A model generated the notes under the pieces. The model worked only from the letters and a program-made list of their open reading frames with translations, was not told the DNA's origin and ran no database searches. 64,000 nucleotides of DNA. Source: WHSW01 sp963742205. Lineage in GTDB: Bacteria; Actinomycetota; Thermoleophilia; Solirubrobacterales; 70-9. Positions 1 through 8,808 of the stretch are shown here, one piece after another (position 1 is the first letter of the stretch; each line of letters begins with the position of its first letter). The position numbers and the translations under genes are program-made. The stretch lies in the NCBI GenBank assembly GCA_963742205.1, contig CAVUKZ010000005.1, positions 1 to 64,000 on the forward strand, given 5' to 3'.

Positions 1-8
1 GCCGCGGG

Positions 9-1039
9 CTAGCCGCGGCGTCTTTTCACGCCTGCGGGATCAGGCCCGGCACCGTCAGATCTCAACTTCGCGACCTGCGCCACGCTCGCGGGCGGCGCGA
101 ACCACAGAGCTGCGGCGGCGCCATCCTGGACGGCGACGCCGACCGACTTGTAGAGCGTGATCTGGTCCGACGTGGTTCGACCGGGCTTGGTGCCATCGAC
201 CAGCTCGCCAATCTCAGCCCGCACGTGGTCCGCGTCGATCAGCCCGCACTCGATCGGCTGGAGGAGGTCGTTCGAGCCGGCGGGCACCGGCGCCAGAGCG
301 GCGTCGCGCGACTCGACGACGACAAGCGAGTCGACGACGGTTGCGTCATCGACCTCGCGGCCCTGCACGTTGTAGCCAACCGAGGTCACGTGGGTGCCGG
401 GGGCAAGCGACTCGCGCCTCACCACCGGCTCGAGCGCGTGCGTGGTCGCGCAGACGACGTCCGCGCGGTCGCAGGCCTCCTCCCAGGACCCCACCGCGCG
501 AACCTCCAGATCGAGCTCGCCCGACAGTTCCTCGGCGAGTGCGTCGGCCTTTGCGCGGTCGCGTCCGGCAACGCGCAGCTCCTGGAAGGATCGGACGCGC
601 GTCACCGCCCGGGCGTGCGAGCGGGCCTGGACCCCGGTGCCGAGGATCGCGACCACCGCGGCATCCTCGCGGGCGAGAAGCCGCGTGGCGAGGGCGGAGC
701 CGGCCCCGGTGCGGATCGCCGTGATCGCAGTGCCGTCAGGAGCGCCGTGGGCCGTCCATTCTCCGGGTCGAAGACCGCGATCACAGCTTGGTGGGTAGGC
801 GCCGTGGTGCCGGCGTTGCGGGGGAACAGCGTGACGAGCTTGCTCGCGAGCGCTCCCGCGGAGGGGGTGTAACCCGGCATTGCCCCAAGCAGGCCATCAT
901 GCTCGGGAACGAGCGCTGCGACGCGCTGGGGCACGGACGCTCGGCCCGCACTCAGGTCGGCCATCGCCTCCGCCAGCGCGTCGATCAGCGCGTCTAGATC
1001 GAGAAGCTCCTCGACCTCAGCCCGACTGAGCAGCAACAC
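9..1039 (-). CDS. Ornithine cyclodeaminase / mu-crystallin family protein, frameshifted
   Basis: Family members are NAD(P)-dependent enzymes that deaminate ornithine or related amino acids, or reduce cyclic imines. The N-terminal half (from the GTG at 1039) matches the family's dimerisation domain, with the usual pattern RVAALVPEHDGLLGAMPGY and a conserved K in ASKLVTLFPRN. The C-terminal half carries the Rossmann motif ILGTGVQARSHARA and the closing TLYKSVGVAVQD segment. The halves lie in different frames: after PTALL the expected DGTAITAIRTGAGSALAT continues only if one base is added near 737-740. Joined length is about 343 residues, normal for the family. The substrate cannot be told from sequence. 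A one-base error or a true pseudogene are both possible; the strong conservation on both sides favours an error. Confidence 0.8.
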
Positions 1040-1087
1040 CGGGCGACCTTATTAACGCGGCTGATGGGGCGCGCCCCGGGTCGGAAC

Positions 1088-1481
1088 TCAGCGATCGGGC
1101 TCGCCGACCGGATACTCGGACCCACGCAGCGGCTCGTTTCGCAGCAGCTTCGAGCCCCCGGAGGGTCCAGATGTGGGCGGTCCGCTCCGAGAGCGGAGCG
1201 CCGCTTTCCTTCCCCGTCATGTGCATGGTCATCTCGATCACGACGCGCCCGTCCGCCCTCGGCACCACCCGATGCACCTCGACCGTCCACTCCTTCCAGG
1301 CCGAGGCGATGTCCTCGAAGTACTGTCGGATGCCGGCGTGGCCGCGGTAGGCCTTGCCGCTGACGGCCAGCACCGAGAGGAACTCGATCTCCGGGTCGCA
1401 CACCGCCACCGCGGCGTCGACGTCGCGGCGATTGATCGCCTCCGCGAGGGCCCGCACGGACCGCTCGGCCTCGGCTCCCAC
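1088..1481 (-). CDS. SnoaL/NTF2-like fold protein, frameshifted near its C terminus
   Basis: This is a small alpha+beta cone-fold protein (SnoaL-like or nuclear transport factor 2-like), a fold used by cyclases, isomerases and proteins of unknown role. The sequence shows the typical helix AERSVRALAEAINRRDVDA, then DPEIEFLS, the GHAGIRQYFEDIASAWKEW helix and paired strands ending in TAHIWTLRG. After that point the literal frame runs on to 1017 into the next gene as low-complexity residues. Dropping one G of the run near 1160 gives a normal ending, SKLLRNEPLRGSEYPVGEPDR, with a stop at 1088. The GTG at 1481 is taken as the start because the conserved fold begins just after it. No substrate can be assigned. 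Confidence 0.65.
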
Positions 1482-1632
1482 GGGAGCAGTATGGAGCTGC
1501 CCGGCTCCGCGCTCGGAGCGGGAGTCAGGACGGGAGTAAGGATCGCTCGAATGGGTATAGGCGCTCGTGGCGGAGCGCGTTTCCGCCCGTCGGACCGGGG
1601 AAGTCTTGTCCGGGGGGAAAGGGAGAGAGAAG

Positions 1633-3291
1633 TTGAATCTCAAGCATTTGTCGGCCTGGGCCGCTCTGCTCGCCGTGCTCGCGTGCACATCGGTGGCCTC
1701 GGCGGCCGACGTCAATACCAACGGTCTCCGCAAGGCCGTGAAGGCGGAGAACGTCTTCCACAACCAGGCGGATCTCGAGGCGATCGCGGATGCCCCGGGC
1801 AACAACGGCACCCGGGACACCCGGACACCGGGCTATCTGGACTCGGTCGACTACGTCGTCAACGAGCTTGAGTCGTACGGCTATGACCCCGAGATCACCG
1901 AGTTCAACCTTCCGGAATGGGTCGAGAACAGTGTGCCCGCGCTGGCGCGAACGGATCTCGGCCACGAAAAGGCCTACGTGCCGGGATCGGCCGCCGACGA
2001 CGACAGTCCGAGCGTCGACTTCATCACCTTCGAGCTCTCGCCGTCTGGAACGCTGACCGACGTGCCGGTTGTGCCGACAACCGACGTGACGATCCCGAGC
2101 CCCGGCGGCACGACGAGTGGCTGTGAGCCCGGCGACTTCCCGCAGCCGGCCACCACCGGCGCGGTGGCGCTGATCCAGCGCGGCACCTGCGCATTCGTTC
2201 AGAAGCTCTCCAACGCCGAGGACGCCGGCGCGGTCGGCGTGATCCTCTTCAACGAGGGCGACACTGCGGACCGAGTGAACGCGCTCTTCCGCTCGGGTCC
2301 GCCCGGGCTGGGCATCCCGGCGGTGCTCTCGAGCTTCGCGGTCGGCGAGGAGCTCTACGACGCCTATCAGGCGGGCGAGAACCCGACCGTGAGCATGACG
2401 ATCGACGCGGAGATCGAGGACCGCTTCTTCCCGCAGGTGCTCGCCGAGACGCCTGGCGGGAATCCGAACAAGGTCGTGGTCGCTGGCGCGCACCTCGACT
2501 CGGTCCTGGCGGGCCCGGGCGTCAACGACGACGGCTCGGGCACCTCGGGGCAGCTCGAGATCGCCCAGCAGATCGCGCGCAAGGACCTCAATCCGCGCCA
2601 GAAGATCCGCTTCATGTGGTTCGGCGGCGAGGAAGAGGGCCTGGTCGGCTCGCAGTACTACGCCGAGCATCTGACCCCCGCCGAGGCGAGCAAGATCATG
2701 GTCATGATCGACACCGACATGATCTCCTCGCCGAACTTCGCGAGGTTCGTCTACGACGGAGACGGTTCGGATCCGGGCAACCCGGCCGGCCCACCGGGGT
2801 CCGGTGAGGTCGAGCGGGTGTTCGCCGACTTCTGGGAGTCCCAGGGTCTCTCCTCGGAGACGATCCCGTTCGACGGGCGCTCGGACTACGTCGGGTTCAC
2901 CAACCTCGGCATTCCCGCCGGCGGCATCTTCTCCGGCGCCGAGGTGCCGAAGACAGAGGCGCAGGTGGCGATCTACGGCGGTGCGGCGGACGAGCAGTAC
3001 GACCCCTGCTACCACGATTTCTGCGACCGGCTCGGGTCGATCCTCGGTTCACCTCCGCCGGAGGTGCTCGCCGACCCGCTCGCAGCAGCGGCGATGGAGG
3101 GCGGCGGCGAGCGCTCGATGCGCCAGTTCCTGCCGGCAATGGTTCACGCCATCTGGCATTTCGCCAAGGCGAAGAACCCGCTGCCCGACCGCGCGACGAG
3201 CTCGCGCGCGACCCGCAAGCTTCACGCTCGGATGACGAGGCGAAGCTCGCAGTTCAAGTACCAGGGCCACCAGCTGGCGCGACCGCGCTAA
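1633..3291 (+). CDS. Secreted M28-family zinc aminopeptidase with PA domain
   Basis: A secreted di-zinc peptidase of the Streptomyces aminopeptidase / M28 type that should release N-terminal residues from peptides outside the cell. The TTG at 1633 is chosen because a purine-rich ribosome binding site (GGGAGAGAG) lies just upstream and a clean signal peptide follows, cut near ASA (about residue 24). A protease-associated (PA) domain is inserted at roughly residues 140-260. The metal and catalytic residues are all visible: H287 (AHLDS), D299 (NDDGSG), E333/E334 (GGEEEG), D360 (IDTDM) and H461 (CYHDFCD). The mature enzyme of about 530 residues is normal in length. A strong hairpin terminator follows, so it is probably a single transcription unit. 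Confidence 0.93.
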   Translation: MNLKHLSAWAALLAVLACTSVASAADVNTNGLRKAVKAENVFHNQADLEAIADAPGNNGTRDTRTPGYLDSVDYVVNELESYGYDPEITEFNLPEWVENSVPALARTDLGHEKAYVPGSAADDDSPSVDFITFELSPSGTLTDVPVVPTTDVTIPSPGGTTSGCEPGDFPQPATTGAVALIQRGTCAFVQKLSNAEDAGAVGVILFNEGDTADRVNALFRSGPPGLGIPAVLSSFAVGEELYDAYQAGENPTVSMTIDAEIEDRFFPQVLAETPGGNPNKVVVAGAHLDSVLAGPGVNDDGSGTSGQLEIAQQIARKDLNPRQKIRFMWFGGEEEGLVGSQYYAEHLTPAEASKIMVMIDTDMISSPNFARFVYDGDGSDPGNPAGPPGSGEVERVFADFWESQGLSSETIPFDGRSDYVGFTNLGIPAGGIFSGAEVPKTEAQVAIYGGAADEQYDPCYHDFCDRLGSILGSPPPEVLADPLAAAAMEGGGERSMRQFLPAMVHAIWHFAKAKNPLPDRATSSRATRKLHARMTRRSSQFKYQGHQLARPR

Positions 3292-3313
3292 CCGGCGCAG
3301 ATATCAGCAATAA

Positions 3314-3339
3314 GAGGGGCGGCCGGGCGGCCGCCCCTC
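3314..3339 (+). terminator. GC-rich hairpin terminator after the M28 peptidase
   Basis: An 11-bp perfect stem (GAGGGGCGGCC paired with GGCCGCCCCTC) with a four-base loop starts 22 bases after the peptidase stop. There is no long T run, only GTCGTTTCTC, as is usual in high-GC actinobacteria. Confidence 0.8.
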
Positions 3340-3402
3340 CGTCGTTTCTCGCCATCGACTCGAATACCGGGCGCTTGACGACGACGGTCTGGGGCGACTC
3401 GG

Positions 3403-3432
3403 TTGACACGCGGGCCCCATGCCGACTAGGTT
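3403..3432 (+). promoter_or_regulatory. Sigma-70-type promoter for the first TAP-type hydrolase
   Basis: TTGACA at 3403-3408 and TAGGTT at 3427-3432 are 18 bases apart. The same layout (TTGACACGCG, then GACTAG) lies upstream of the paralogous gene that ends at 21508, which supports a real promoter. If it is used, the ATG at 3419 cannot be the start codon because it lies within the promoter. Confidence 0.65.
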
Positions 3433-3508
3433 CGACAGGGAGACCGGACTCTCGGGTAACCGGAAGGAATTCACGAACTCATCGATCACTGGGCCCGTCG
3501 CGGGCTCG

Positions 3509-5083
3509 GTGCGGAAAGTGTTCCTCGCCGCCGCAGCGTTGGCTGGGGCGTGTTTAGTGGCCCTCTCGGCCGGCGACGCGGGCGCCGCCGGCGCGGCCGA
3601 CCGCGCCGCCCCCCGGGCCAACGGAGTCGGCGCGCCGATCGCCTGGGGCGTCTGCGATCCCCCCCGACCGGATCTGCAGTGCGCCCGGATCCGCGTGCCG
3701 CTCGACTGGGATCACCCGAACGGGCGCACGATCCGCCTCGCGCTGATCCGCCACCTCGCCAGCAAGCCCGAGGAGCGGATCGGCACGCTGTTCATGAACC
3801 CGGGCGGTCCCGGCGACACGGGTGTAGGGGTGTTGGGGGGCGATCCCGAAGGGTTCGACGCGTTCGGCGACGGCCGCTTCGATGTCGTCAGCTGGGACCC
3901 GCGCGGCACCAACGCCAGCACCCGGGTGCGCTGCTTCCGCGACCAGCGAAGCCAAGAGCGGTTCTTGGCCGGTCGGGAGGGGATCCCGATCACCAACGCC
4001 GCCTCGGAACGCTTTGCTCGCGACAGACCGCCGCGCTGGAGCGGCGCTGCGGCGAGGAGAGCGGCTGGCTCTTGCCCCACATCTCCACCGCCGACACCGT
4101 CCGCGATCTCGACCACCTGCGCGCGCTGCTCGGCGAGGATAAGCTGAACTACCTCGGCCTCTCCTACGGCACCCTCATCGGCCAGACCTACGCCAATCTG
4201 TTCCCCGATCGGGTCAGAGCGATGGTGCTCATGGGCAACATCGACGCGCCCAAAGCCACCAAGGGGGCCGAGGCGAGGGCCGCCAACGAGGCCTCCTCGG
4301 CCGATGAGGTCTTCGACCAGTTCCTCTCGCTCTGCGACAAGGCGGGACCGGAACGCTGCGCGCTCGCGGGCGGCCGACACACCGCGGCCGAACGCGTCAA
4401 CCGGCTGTTCGCGCGGACGAGGCGCAACGCGATCCCGGCTCCAGGGGTGCAGCCGCCCCTCCTGTCGCCGGTTGAGCTCAGCTTCGGCGATCTGCTGCTC
4501 TCACAGTTTGACCCGATGCGGAGGCCGAGGATCTGGCCGGACAACGCGGCGAACCTCGAGGCCGCGATGCGCGGCGACGGATCGACACTCCAGATCGGCG
4601 CGAGCGGCTTCAGCACCCCCGCGGGTTGGGCCGGCTCAACGACCTCGGCGGCGATCTCCTGCGCCGACGCGCCCGCCCGCCGGAAGTTGCGGGCCTGGCC
4701 GTCGGTGATCAAACGACTCGTCCGGGTCGGCCGACTCGAGGGTCGCGCGGAGGGCTGGTGGCGGTGGGCCACCTGTGCCGCCTCGCCGGTGCGCGGCGAG
4801 GACATCTACCGCGGCCCCTGGGACGCCGCGACCCCGAACCCGATCCTGCTGATCAACTCGCGCCATGACCCCAACACCGGCTATGCCAACGCAGTGCGAG
4901 CCGAGCAGTATCTCGGCAACGCCGTCCTGCTCACCCACGAAGGCTACGGTCACCTGTTCCTTCCAGAACCCGAGTACCTGTGTCGACCAGGCGATGGTTG
5001 ACTACGTGACCGAGCTGATCACCCCGCCGAGGGGCACGGTCTGCCAGTCCAACCAGCAGCCCTTCGATCCCGATTTCCGCTAG
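3509..5083 (+). CDS. Secreted TAP-type alpha/beta hydrolase (tripeptidyl aminopeptidase-like), two frameshifts
   Basis: An exported serine hydrolase of the tripeptidyl/prolyl aminopeptidase family with a C-terminal TAP-like domain. The GTG at 3509 gives a good signal peptide (VRKVFLAAAALAGACLVALSAG). Family landmarks are MNPGGPGDTG (oxyanion region), VSWDPRGTN, the nucleophile elbow GLSYG with its serine codon at 4162, the acid in NSRHDPNTGY and the histidine in GYGH. Two shifts break the frame: one near 4022, and an extra T at about 4955-4957. The paralogue ending at 21508 reads straight through the second site with CTGTCC where this gene has CTGTTCC. The true C terminus is QQPFDPDFR at 5083. 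The substrate is unknown; release of short peptides from secreted proteins is most likely. Confidence 0.85.
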
Positions 5084-5088
5084 GTCCA

Positions 5089-5116
5089 CCTCGCCCCGGC
5101 GTGTCAGGGGGCGAGG
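5089..5116. terminator. Possible bidirectional terminator between convergent genes
   Basis: A 9-bp stem (CCTCGCCCC / GGGGCGAGG) with a 10-base loop lies between the hydrolase stop and the convergent repeat protein, and covers the stop codon of the latter. Confidence 0.5.
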
Positions 5117-5928
5117 CAGGTAGCGACGGGAACGAAGGTGGCCTTGTCGAGGGAGCCACCTCCGACATCGGCGGTGCCGACAACCGTCGCCGAGTCGATG
5201 CCTTCGCGCTCGATCTCCGGTACGTCACCGAGCGCTTTCTCCGCCTGACCGAAGTCCTGTCCGGCGTCGGTCCAGTCGATCGTCACGCTCAGCATGTCCT
5301 CGCTTGGGTCGCACTCGACGGTCTCAGTGTCCATCGCCCAGTTTCCGTCGCGGGCCGTCGCGTCCTCGATCACGCCGATCCCGCCCTGGCGCTCGACGAT
5401 GGAGTCGACGTCGATCGCCCCGAGCGAGCCGTCCGTGACCTCGCCGGCGCCGACGCCGCCGGTCGCGATCTCGGCGACCCCGACCGCGTCCTGGGAGATC
5501 TCGAGCCGGTCGACGGAGTCGGTGGCGAGCTCGTTGCTGTTCACGGCCTCGTTGGCGATGTTGCGGGAAAAGACCTCGTCCGAGCCGATGTTGCGGCTCA
5601 GGATCCCGTTGACGGCGATCTCGTTCGTGCCCACCGCTCCGCCGAGGAGCTCGGCGTTCCCTACAGAGTCGGTGGCGAGCTCGGAGCTGCCGACGCTGTC
5701 GGGGGCGAGGTCGGCGGGTGCCAGCCCGCCGCCTCCGAGGGTGTCGTCGCGGACATCGGTCGAGCGCACTCCGTTGGTGTCAGAGATGTCGTCGGTCTTC
5801 ACCTGCCCGTCGACGATGTCGCCGCTGAACACGGTGTCCTGGCCCGGAAGCGCGATCGCGGTCCCGCTAAGGGCGACGAACAGGGCGACGTAGCCGACGA
5901 CGTTGGAGCGCAGATGCTCGCGGATCAT
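5104..5928 (-). CDS. Secreted short-repeat protein, copy 1
   Basis: The protein opens with MIREHLRSNVVGYVALFVAL, a short basic and hydrophobic leader that I associate with Thermoleophilia secreted proteins. The middle (about residues 35-170) is a loose tandem repeat of short units such as DSVGSSEL, DSVGNAEL and DAVGVAEI, likely a beta-solenoid or collagen-like stalk. The C-terminal 90 residues form a separate domain with two cysteines (VECDPSE and VATCLAP). It is preceded by a good GGAGG site and lies 19 bases after a homologous gene, so the two form an operon. No enzyme motif is seen. Function is unknown; a wall- or matrix-associated structural role is an inference. Confidence 0.75.
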   Translation of the reverse strand: MIREHLRSNVVGYVALFVALSGTAIALPGQDTVFSGDIVDGQVKTDDISDTNGVRSTDVRDDTLGGGGLAPADLAPDSVGSSELATDSVGNAELLGGAVGTNEIAVNGILSRNIGSDEVFSRNIANEAVNSNELATDSVDRLEISQDAVGVAEIATGGVGAGEVTDGSLGAIDVDSIVERQGGIGVIEDATARDGNWAMDTETVECDPSEDMLSVTIDWTDAGQDFGQAEKALGDVPEIEREGIDSATVVGTADVGGGSLDKATFVPVATCLAP

Positions 5929-5947
5929 GATTCGACCTCCGATGGCT

Positions 5948-6646
5948 CTATGGGCCTAGGCAGGTGGCGACGGTGTGGAAGATGGCCGAGTTGCCGACCC
6001 CGCCGCCGCCGTCGTAGGCGCCGGTGATCCTCGCCGTGTCGTCGCCGGAGCGGTCGATCTCCGGAACGTTGGCCACGAAGGTCTCGTTGTGGCCGTTGGT
6101 CTCGACCCAATCGAGCGAGACCGAGACCATCTTCTCCGTGAGCGGACAGCTCACGGCCCCGGTCGCCACCCCGTAGGCGCCGTCGTGCGCCGTGCCGTCC
6201 TGGACGAACTCCGTGGTCCCCTCATGCTCGTGGAGCTCGACGATGTTGCGTGCGCCGACAGCGTTGTCGTCGAGCTCCGACTTGCCCACCGCGTCGAAGG
6301 CGATATCGCCACTGCCGATGCTCTCGTTCTCGATCTCGGGACTGCCGACGCTCTCGATCGCAATCTCCGAGGCACCCACGGCGCCGAGGGCGATCTCCGA
6401 GGCGGCGACCGAATTCGGGCCGAGATCCGCCGCCGTGAGCCCGCCACCGGCGAGCGTGTCGTCGCGGACATCGGCCGAGCGCACCCCGTTGCTGTCAGAG
6501 ATGTCGTTGGTCTTCACCTGGCCGTCGACGATGTCGTCGCTGAACACCGTGTCGCTGCCGTCGAGCGCGGCCGCGGTTCCGCTCATCGCAAAGCAGAACA
6601 GGGCGACGTAGCCGACGACGTTGGAGCGCAGATGCTCGCGGATCAT
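5948..6646 (-). CDS. Secreted short-repeat protein, copy 2
   Basis: First gene of a two-gene operon of paralogues. The ATG at 6646 is chosen because AGGAGG sits eight bases upstream and because the first residues, MIREHLRSNVVGYVALF, equal those of the next gene. The repeat stalk is shorter, with units such as NSVAASEI, GAVGASEI and ESVGSPEI. The C-terminal domain again has a cysteine in VSCPLTE and ends in VATCLGP like its partner. The two copies have diverged strongly in the middle but keep the leader and the tail, which suggests that these ends are what matters. Function is unknown. Confidence 0.75.
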   Translation of the reverse strand: MIREHLRSNVVGYVALFCFAMSGTAAALDGSDTVFSDDIVDGQVKTNDISDSNGVRSADVRDDTLAGGGLTAADLGPNSVAASEIALGAVGASEIAIESVGSPEIENESIGSGDIAFDAVGKSELDDNAVGARNIVELHEHEGTTEFVQDGTAHDGAYGVATGAVSCPLTEKMVSVSLDWVETNGHNETFVANVPEIDRSGDDTARITGAYDGGGGVGNSAIFHTVATCLGP

Positions 6647-6801
6647 GGTCCGATCCTCCTGTGGTGACGTGGACAGCGTGCGCGTCGACCGTAGGCCGGG
6701 ATGGCCGCGCTTCGCTACGTGGACCCACCGCACATTTAGCGGCCCGCGCATCGATCAGTGGTATCGGCGTGGCGCAATTCTCGTTCCTTACCATCGAGCG
6801 C

Positions 6802-7239
6802 GTGACCCTCCAACGGATGGAGCACGTCGGCATCGTGGTCGACGACCTCGCGGCCGCGATCGAGTTCTTCGCTGAGCTCGGACTGGTGCTGGAGGGCGAA
6901 TGGGCCGGCGAAGGCCGCTTGGTGGAGCGCATCGTGGGGCTCGAGGGCGTGCGGACGGACGTCGCGATGATGCAGACGCCGGACGGCAACGGACGACTCG
7001 AGCTGATCAAGTTCCACTCGCCGTCAAGTCAGGGCGACAACGGGCTCGCGCCGGCGAACGCCCGAGGTATCCGTCACCTCGCGTTCGCCGTCGAGGACAT
7101 CGACGCCGTCCTCGCGGGCCTGCGAGCCCATGGCGCTGAACTCGTCGGCGAGCTGGTGCGCTACGAGGACAGCTACCGCCTCTGCTACGTCCGCGGCCCG
7201 GCGGGAATCATCGTCGAGTTGGCGGAGCGGATCGGCTAA
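6802..7239 (+). CDS. VOC-family (glyoxalase/dioxygenase fold) protein
   Basis: A single-chain vicinal oxygen chelate protein made of two beta-alpha-beta-beta-beta units. The four expected metal-ligand positions are visible as H in MEHVGIVVDD, E in RLELIKF, H in IRHLAFAVEDID and E in IIVELAERIG. Members act as glyoxalases, dioxygenases, epimerases or drug-binding resistance proteins; HVGIVVDD with EFFAELGL resembles the methylmalonyl-CoA-epimerase or lactoylglutathione-lyase group, but the substrate is open. The GTG at 6802 is used; the ATG at 6817 is an alternative that still keeps the first ligand. Its stop overlaps the convergent acetyltransferase gene by four bases. Confidence 0.8.
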   Translation: MTLQRMEHVGIVVDDLAAAIEFFAELGLVLEGEWAGEGRLVERIVGLEGVRTDVAMMQTPDGNGRLELIKFHSPSSQGDNGLAPANARGIRHLAFAVEDIDAVLAGLRAHGAELVGELVRYEDSYRLCYVRGPAGIIVELAERIG

Positions 7240-7739
7240 CACGCCTCGCCGAGCGGCGGATGAGCGAGCACGACCGAGGTCTCGATCTGGCGCTCCGGGA
7301 TCGTCCAGTACGTCCGGAGCAGTGACGTCCTGCGCTCGGGCGAGACGAGTTCGAATCCGTGACGGCGATAGAAGCGGATCGCCCAGTCGGCGGAGGCCCA
7401 GGTGCCGACGAGCATGCGCCGCCCGGTGACGTCCCGCAGATGCCCCAGCAGCGCCGCGCCGACCCCGCGACGCTGGCTCTCGGGCAGGACGTATGCGTGG
7501 CGAATGAGATCGACGTCGCGCACAGGCTGGACTCCCATGGCGCCGATCAGCTCGCCCTCGGACTCGTACACCCAGAACCGAACCCCGGCGGCGATCTCGC
7601 GCTCGAGTTCGCGCGACTCCATGTAGGGCTCGCGCCACCGATCCGCGGGGATCACGCCGCGATAGACCTCAGGCGCGGCGTTGATGATCGCGAGGATGGC
7701 GTCGCGCTCGTCATCACGCCACGGGCGGATGGGGCTCAT
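7236..7739 (-). CDS. GNAT-family N-acetyltransferase
   Basis: An acetyl-CoA-dependent acetyltransferase of the GNAT fold. Visible elements are the N-terminal strand and helix SPIRPWRDDERDAILAIINAAP, the central strand with LIGAMGVQPVRDVDLIRHAYVLP, and the acetyl-CoA loop QRRGVGAALLGHL (the R/Q-x-x-G-x-G/A motif), then the terminal WAIRFYRRHGFELV. The ATG at 7739 begins the conserved domain; an in-frame GTG at 7760 would add seven residues. The acceptor is unknown. No regulatory signal was found. Confidence 0.85.
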   Translation of the reverse strand: MSPIRPWRDDERDAILAIINAAPEVYRGVIPADRWREPYMESRELEREIAAGVRFWVYESEGELIGAMGVQPVRDVDLIRHAYVLPESQRRGVGAALLGHLRDVTGRRMLVGTWASADWAIRFYRRHGFELVSPERRTSLLRTYWTIPERQIETSVVLAHPPLGEAC

Positions 7740-7787
7740 GCCCGCATTCAAGGGGACCACGAGCGGGACCGGCGTGCCCGCCCGCCT

Positions 7788-8510
7788 CTAACCGACGAAC
7801 TGCTGCCCGCCGTCGATGTCGTAGGTAGCGCCCGTGAGCGCGGTGTTGCTCATCAGGTGCACGGCGAGTGCGGCCACGTCCTCCGGGCCGACGACGCGCC
7901 CGATCGGGAGGGTCGCGCGCAGCTCGTCGCGCCTGGCGTCCAGGTCGTCGCCCAGCAGCGAGGCGGACAGGGGAGTATCGACGAAGCCGGCTGCGATCAG
8001 GTTCACGCGCACGGGCGCCAGCTCGAGCGCCAGCGTGGCCGTGAACGGGGGCAGCGCGGCCGTGGCCGCGGAGACGATGCCGAGCTCGGGGCGGATCCGG
8101 CGCCCGCCGGTGCCGCCCATGAGCAGCAGCGAGCCGCCGGGCCTCATCTTGCCGACGGCGTTGCGCGCGACGGCGAGCGCCAGGACGATGTGGTCGCTGA
8201 GCGCGAGGCTCACCGCGTCCGCGTCCATCTCGAGCAGCGGTCCGTAATGCGGGCCACCCGCGGTGACCAGCACGTGATCGATCGGTCCCGGAAGGTCCTC
8301 GAAGAACCGCTTCATCGATCCGGGATCCGTCGCGTCGAAGGCAGCGGTGCTCTTCGCGCCGACCTCCTGCGATGCCTGCTCGAGGCGCTCGGGGTTGCGG
8401 CCCGTCAGGACGACCTCGGCCCCCTCGCTTCGGGCGCGTCGGGCGGTCTCGAGGCCGATGCCGGCGCTGCCGCCGATCAACAGCACGGTCTGTCCACTTA
8501 GCTGAGGCAT
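7788..8510 (-). CDS. SDR-family protein lacking the canonical YxxxK pair
   Basis: A Rossmann-fold protein of the short-chain dehydrogenase/reductase type. The nucleotide-binding motif GGSAGIG is at residues 13-19, followed by VLTGRNPERLE (NADP-type arginine) and the conserved HVLVTAGG strand. At the place where classical SDRs have YxASK before the long helix, this protein has VSAATAALPPFTATLALELAP, so both the catalytic tyrosine and lysine are missing. The rest of the fold (VRVNLIAAGFVDTPL, GATYDIDGGQ) is normal and the frame is open throughout. It may be a binding protein or use another chemistry. Start ATG at 8510, 240 residues. It lies head to head with a small gene. Confidence 0.85.
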   Translation of the reverse strand: MPQLSGQTVLLIGGSAGIGLETARRARSEGAEVVLTGRNPERLEQASQEVGAKSTAAFDATDPGSMKRFFEDLPGPIDHVLVTAGGPHYGPLLEMDADAVSLALSDHIVLALAVARNAVGKMRPGGSLLLMGGTGGRRIRPELGIVSAATAALPPFTATLALELAPVRVNLIAAGFVDTPLSASLLGDDLDARRDELRATLPIGRVVGPEDVAALAVHLMSNTALTGATYDIDGGQQFVG

Positions 8511-8564
8511 GCGATGTACGGTCTCATGCCTGAGCACCGGCTGACCGAACTGGGAGGACTGACG

Positions 8565-8768
8565 ATGGAGGTAGCGCAACTCGCAGCCCTGCTGCACGAG
8601 ACGGCTGAGCACCACGACGCGTTCGAGAAGGCCTCTCCGCCGCACGACTGGTGGGACTGGTACGCCGCATATCTGAACGCCCGTCTGGACGGAAGCGACT
8701 CGGAGGCGGCCACCGCGACAGCCGATCGGTACATGGCCGAGGTCAAGGGAGTGGTGGCGTCGCGATGA
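8565..8768 (+). CDS. Small conserved protein with HDWWDWY motif
   Basis: A 67-residue protein with a GGAGG site eight bases upstream of the ATG at 8565. It reads as two helices with the striking acidic and aromatic segment AEHHDAFEKASPPHDWWDWYAAYL and a closing helix ending in YMAEVKGVV. I recall similar short sequences in actinobacteria, sometimes next to VOC proteins, but no function is known to me. The clustered histidines, aspartates and tryptophans could bind a metal or a ligand. It is divergent from the SDR-like gene. Confidence 0.65.
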   Translation: MEVAQLAALLHETAEHHDAFEKASPPHDWWDWYAAYLNARLDGSDSEAATATADRYMAEVKGVVASR

Positions 8769-8808
8769 GTCCCATGGGACGGACGCGTCGCCGCGGCCCT
8801 GGACGCAT

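Noticed and set aside
3419..3421. ATG at 3419 as start of the first TAP-type hydrolase
   Set aside because: It lies between the -35 and -10 of a well-formed promoter, and the residues after it do not resemble a signal peptide until the GTG at 3509.
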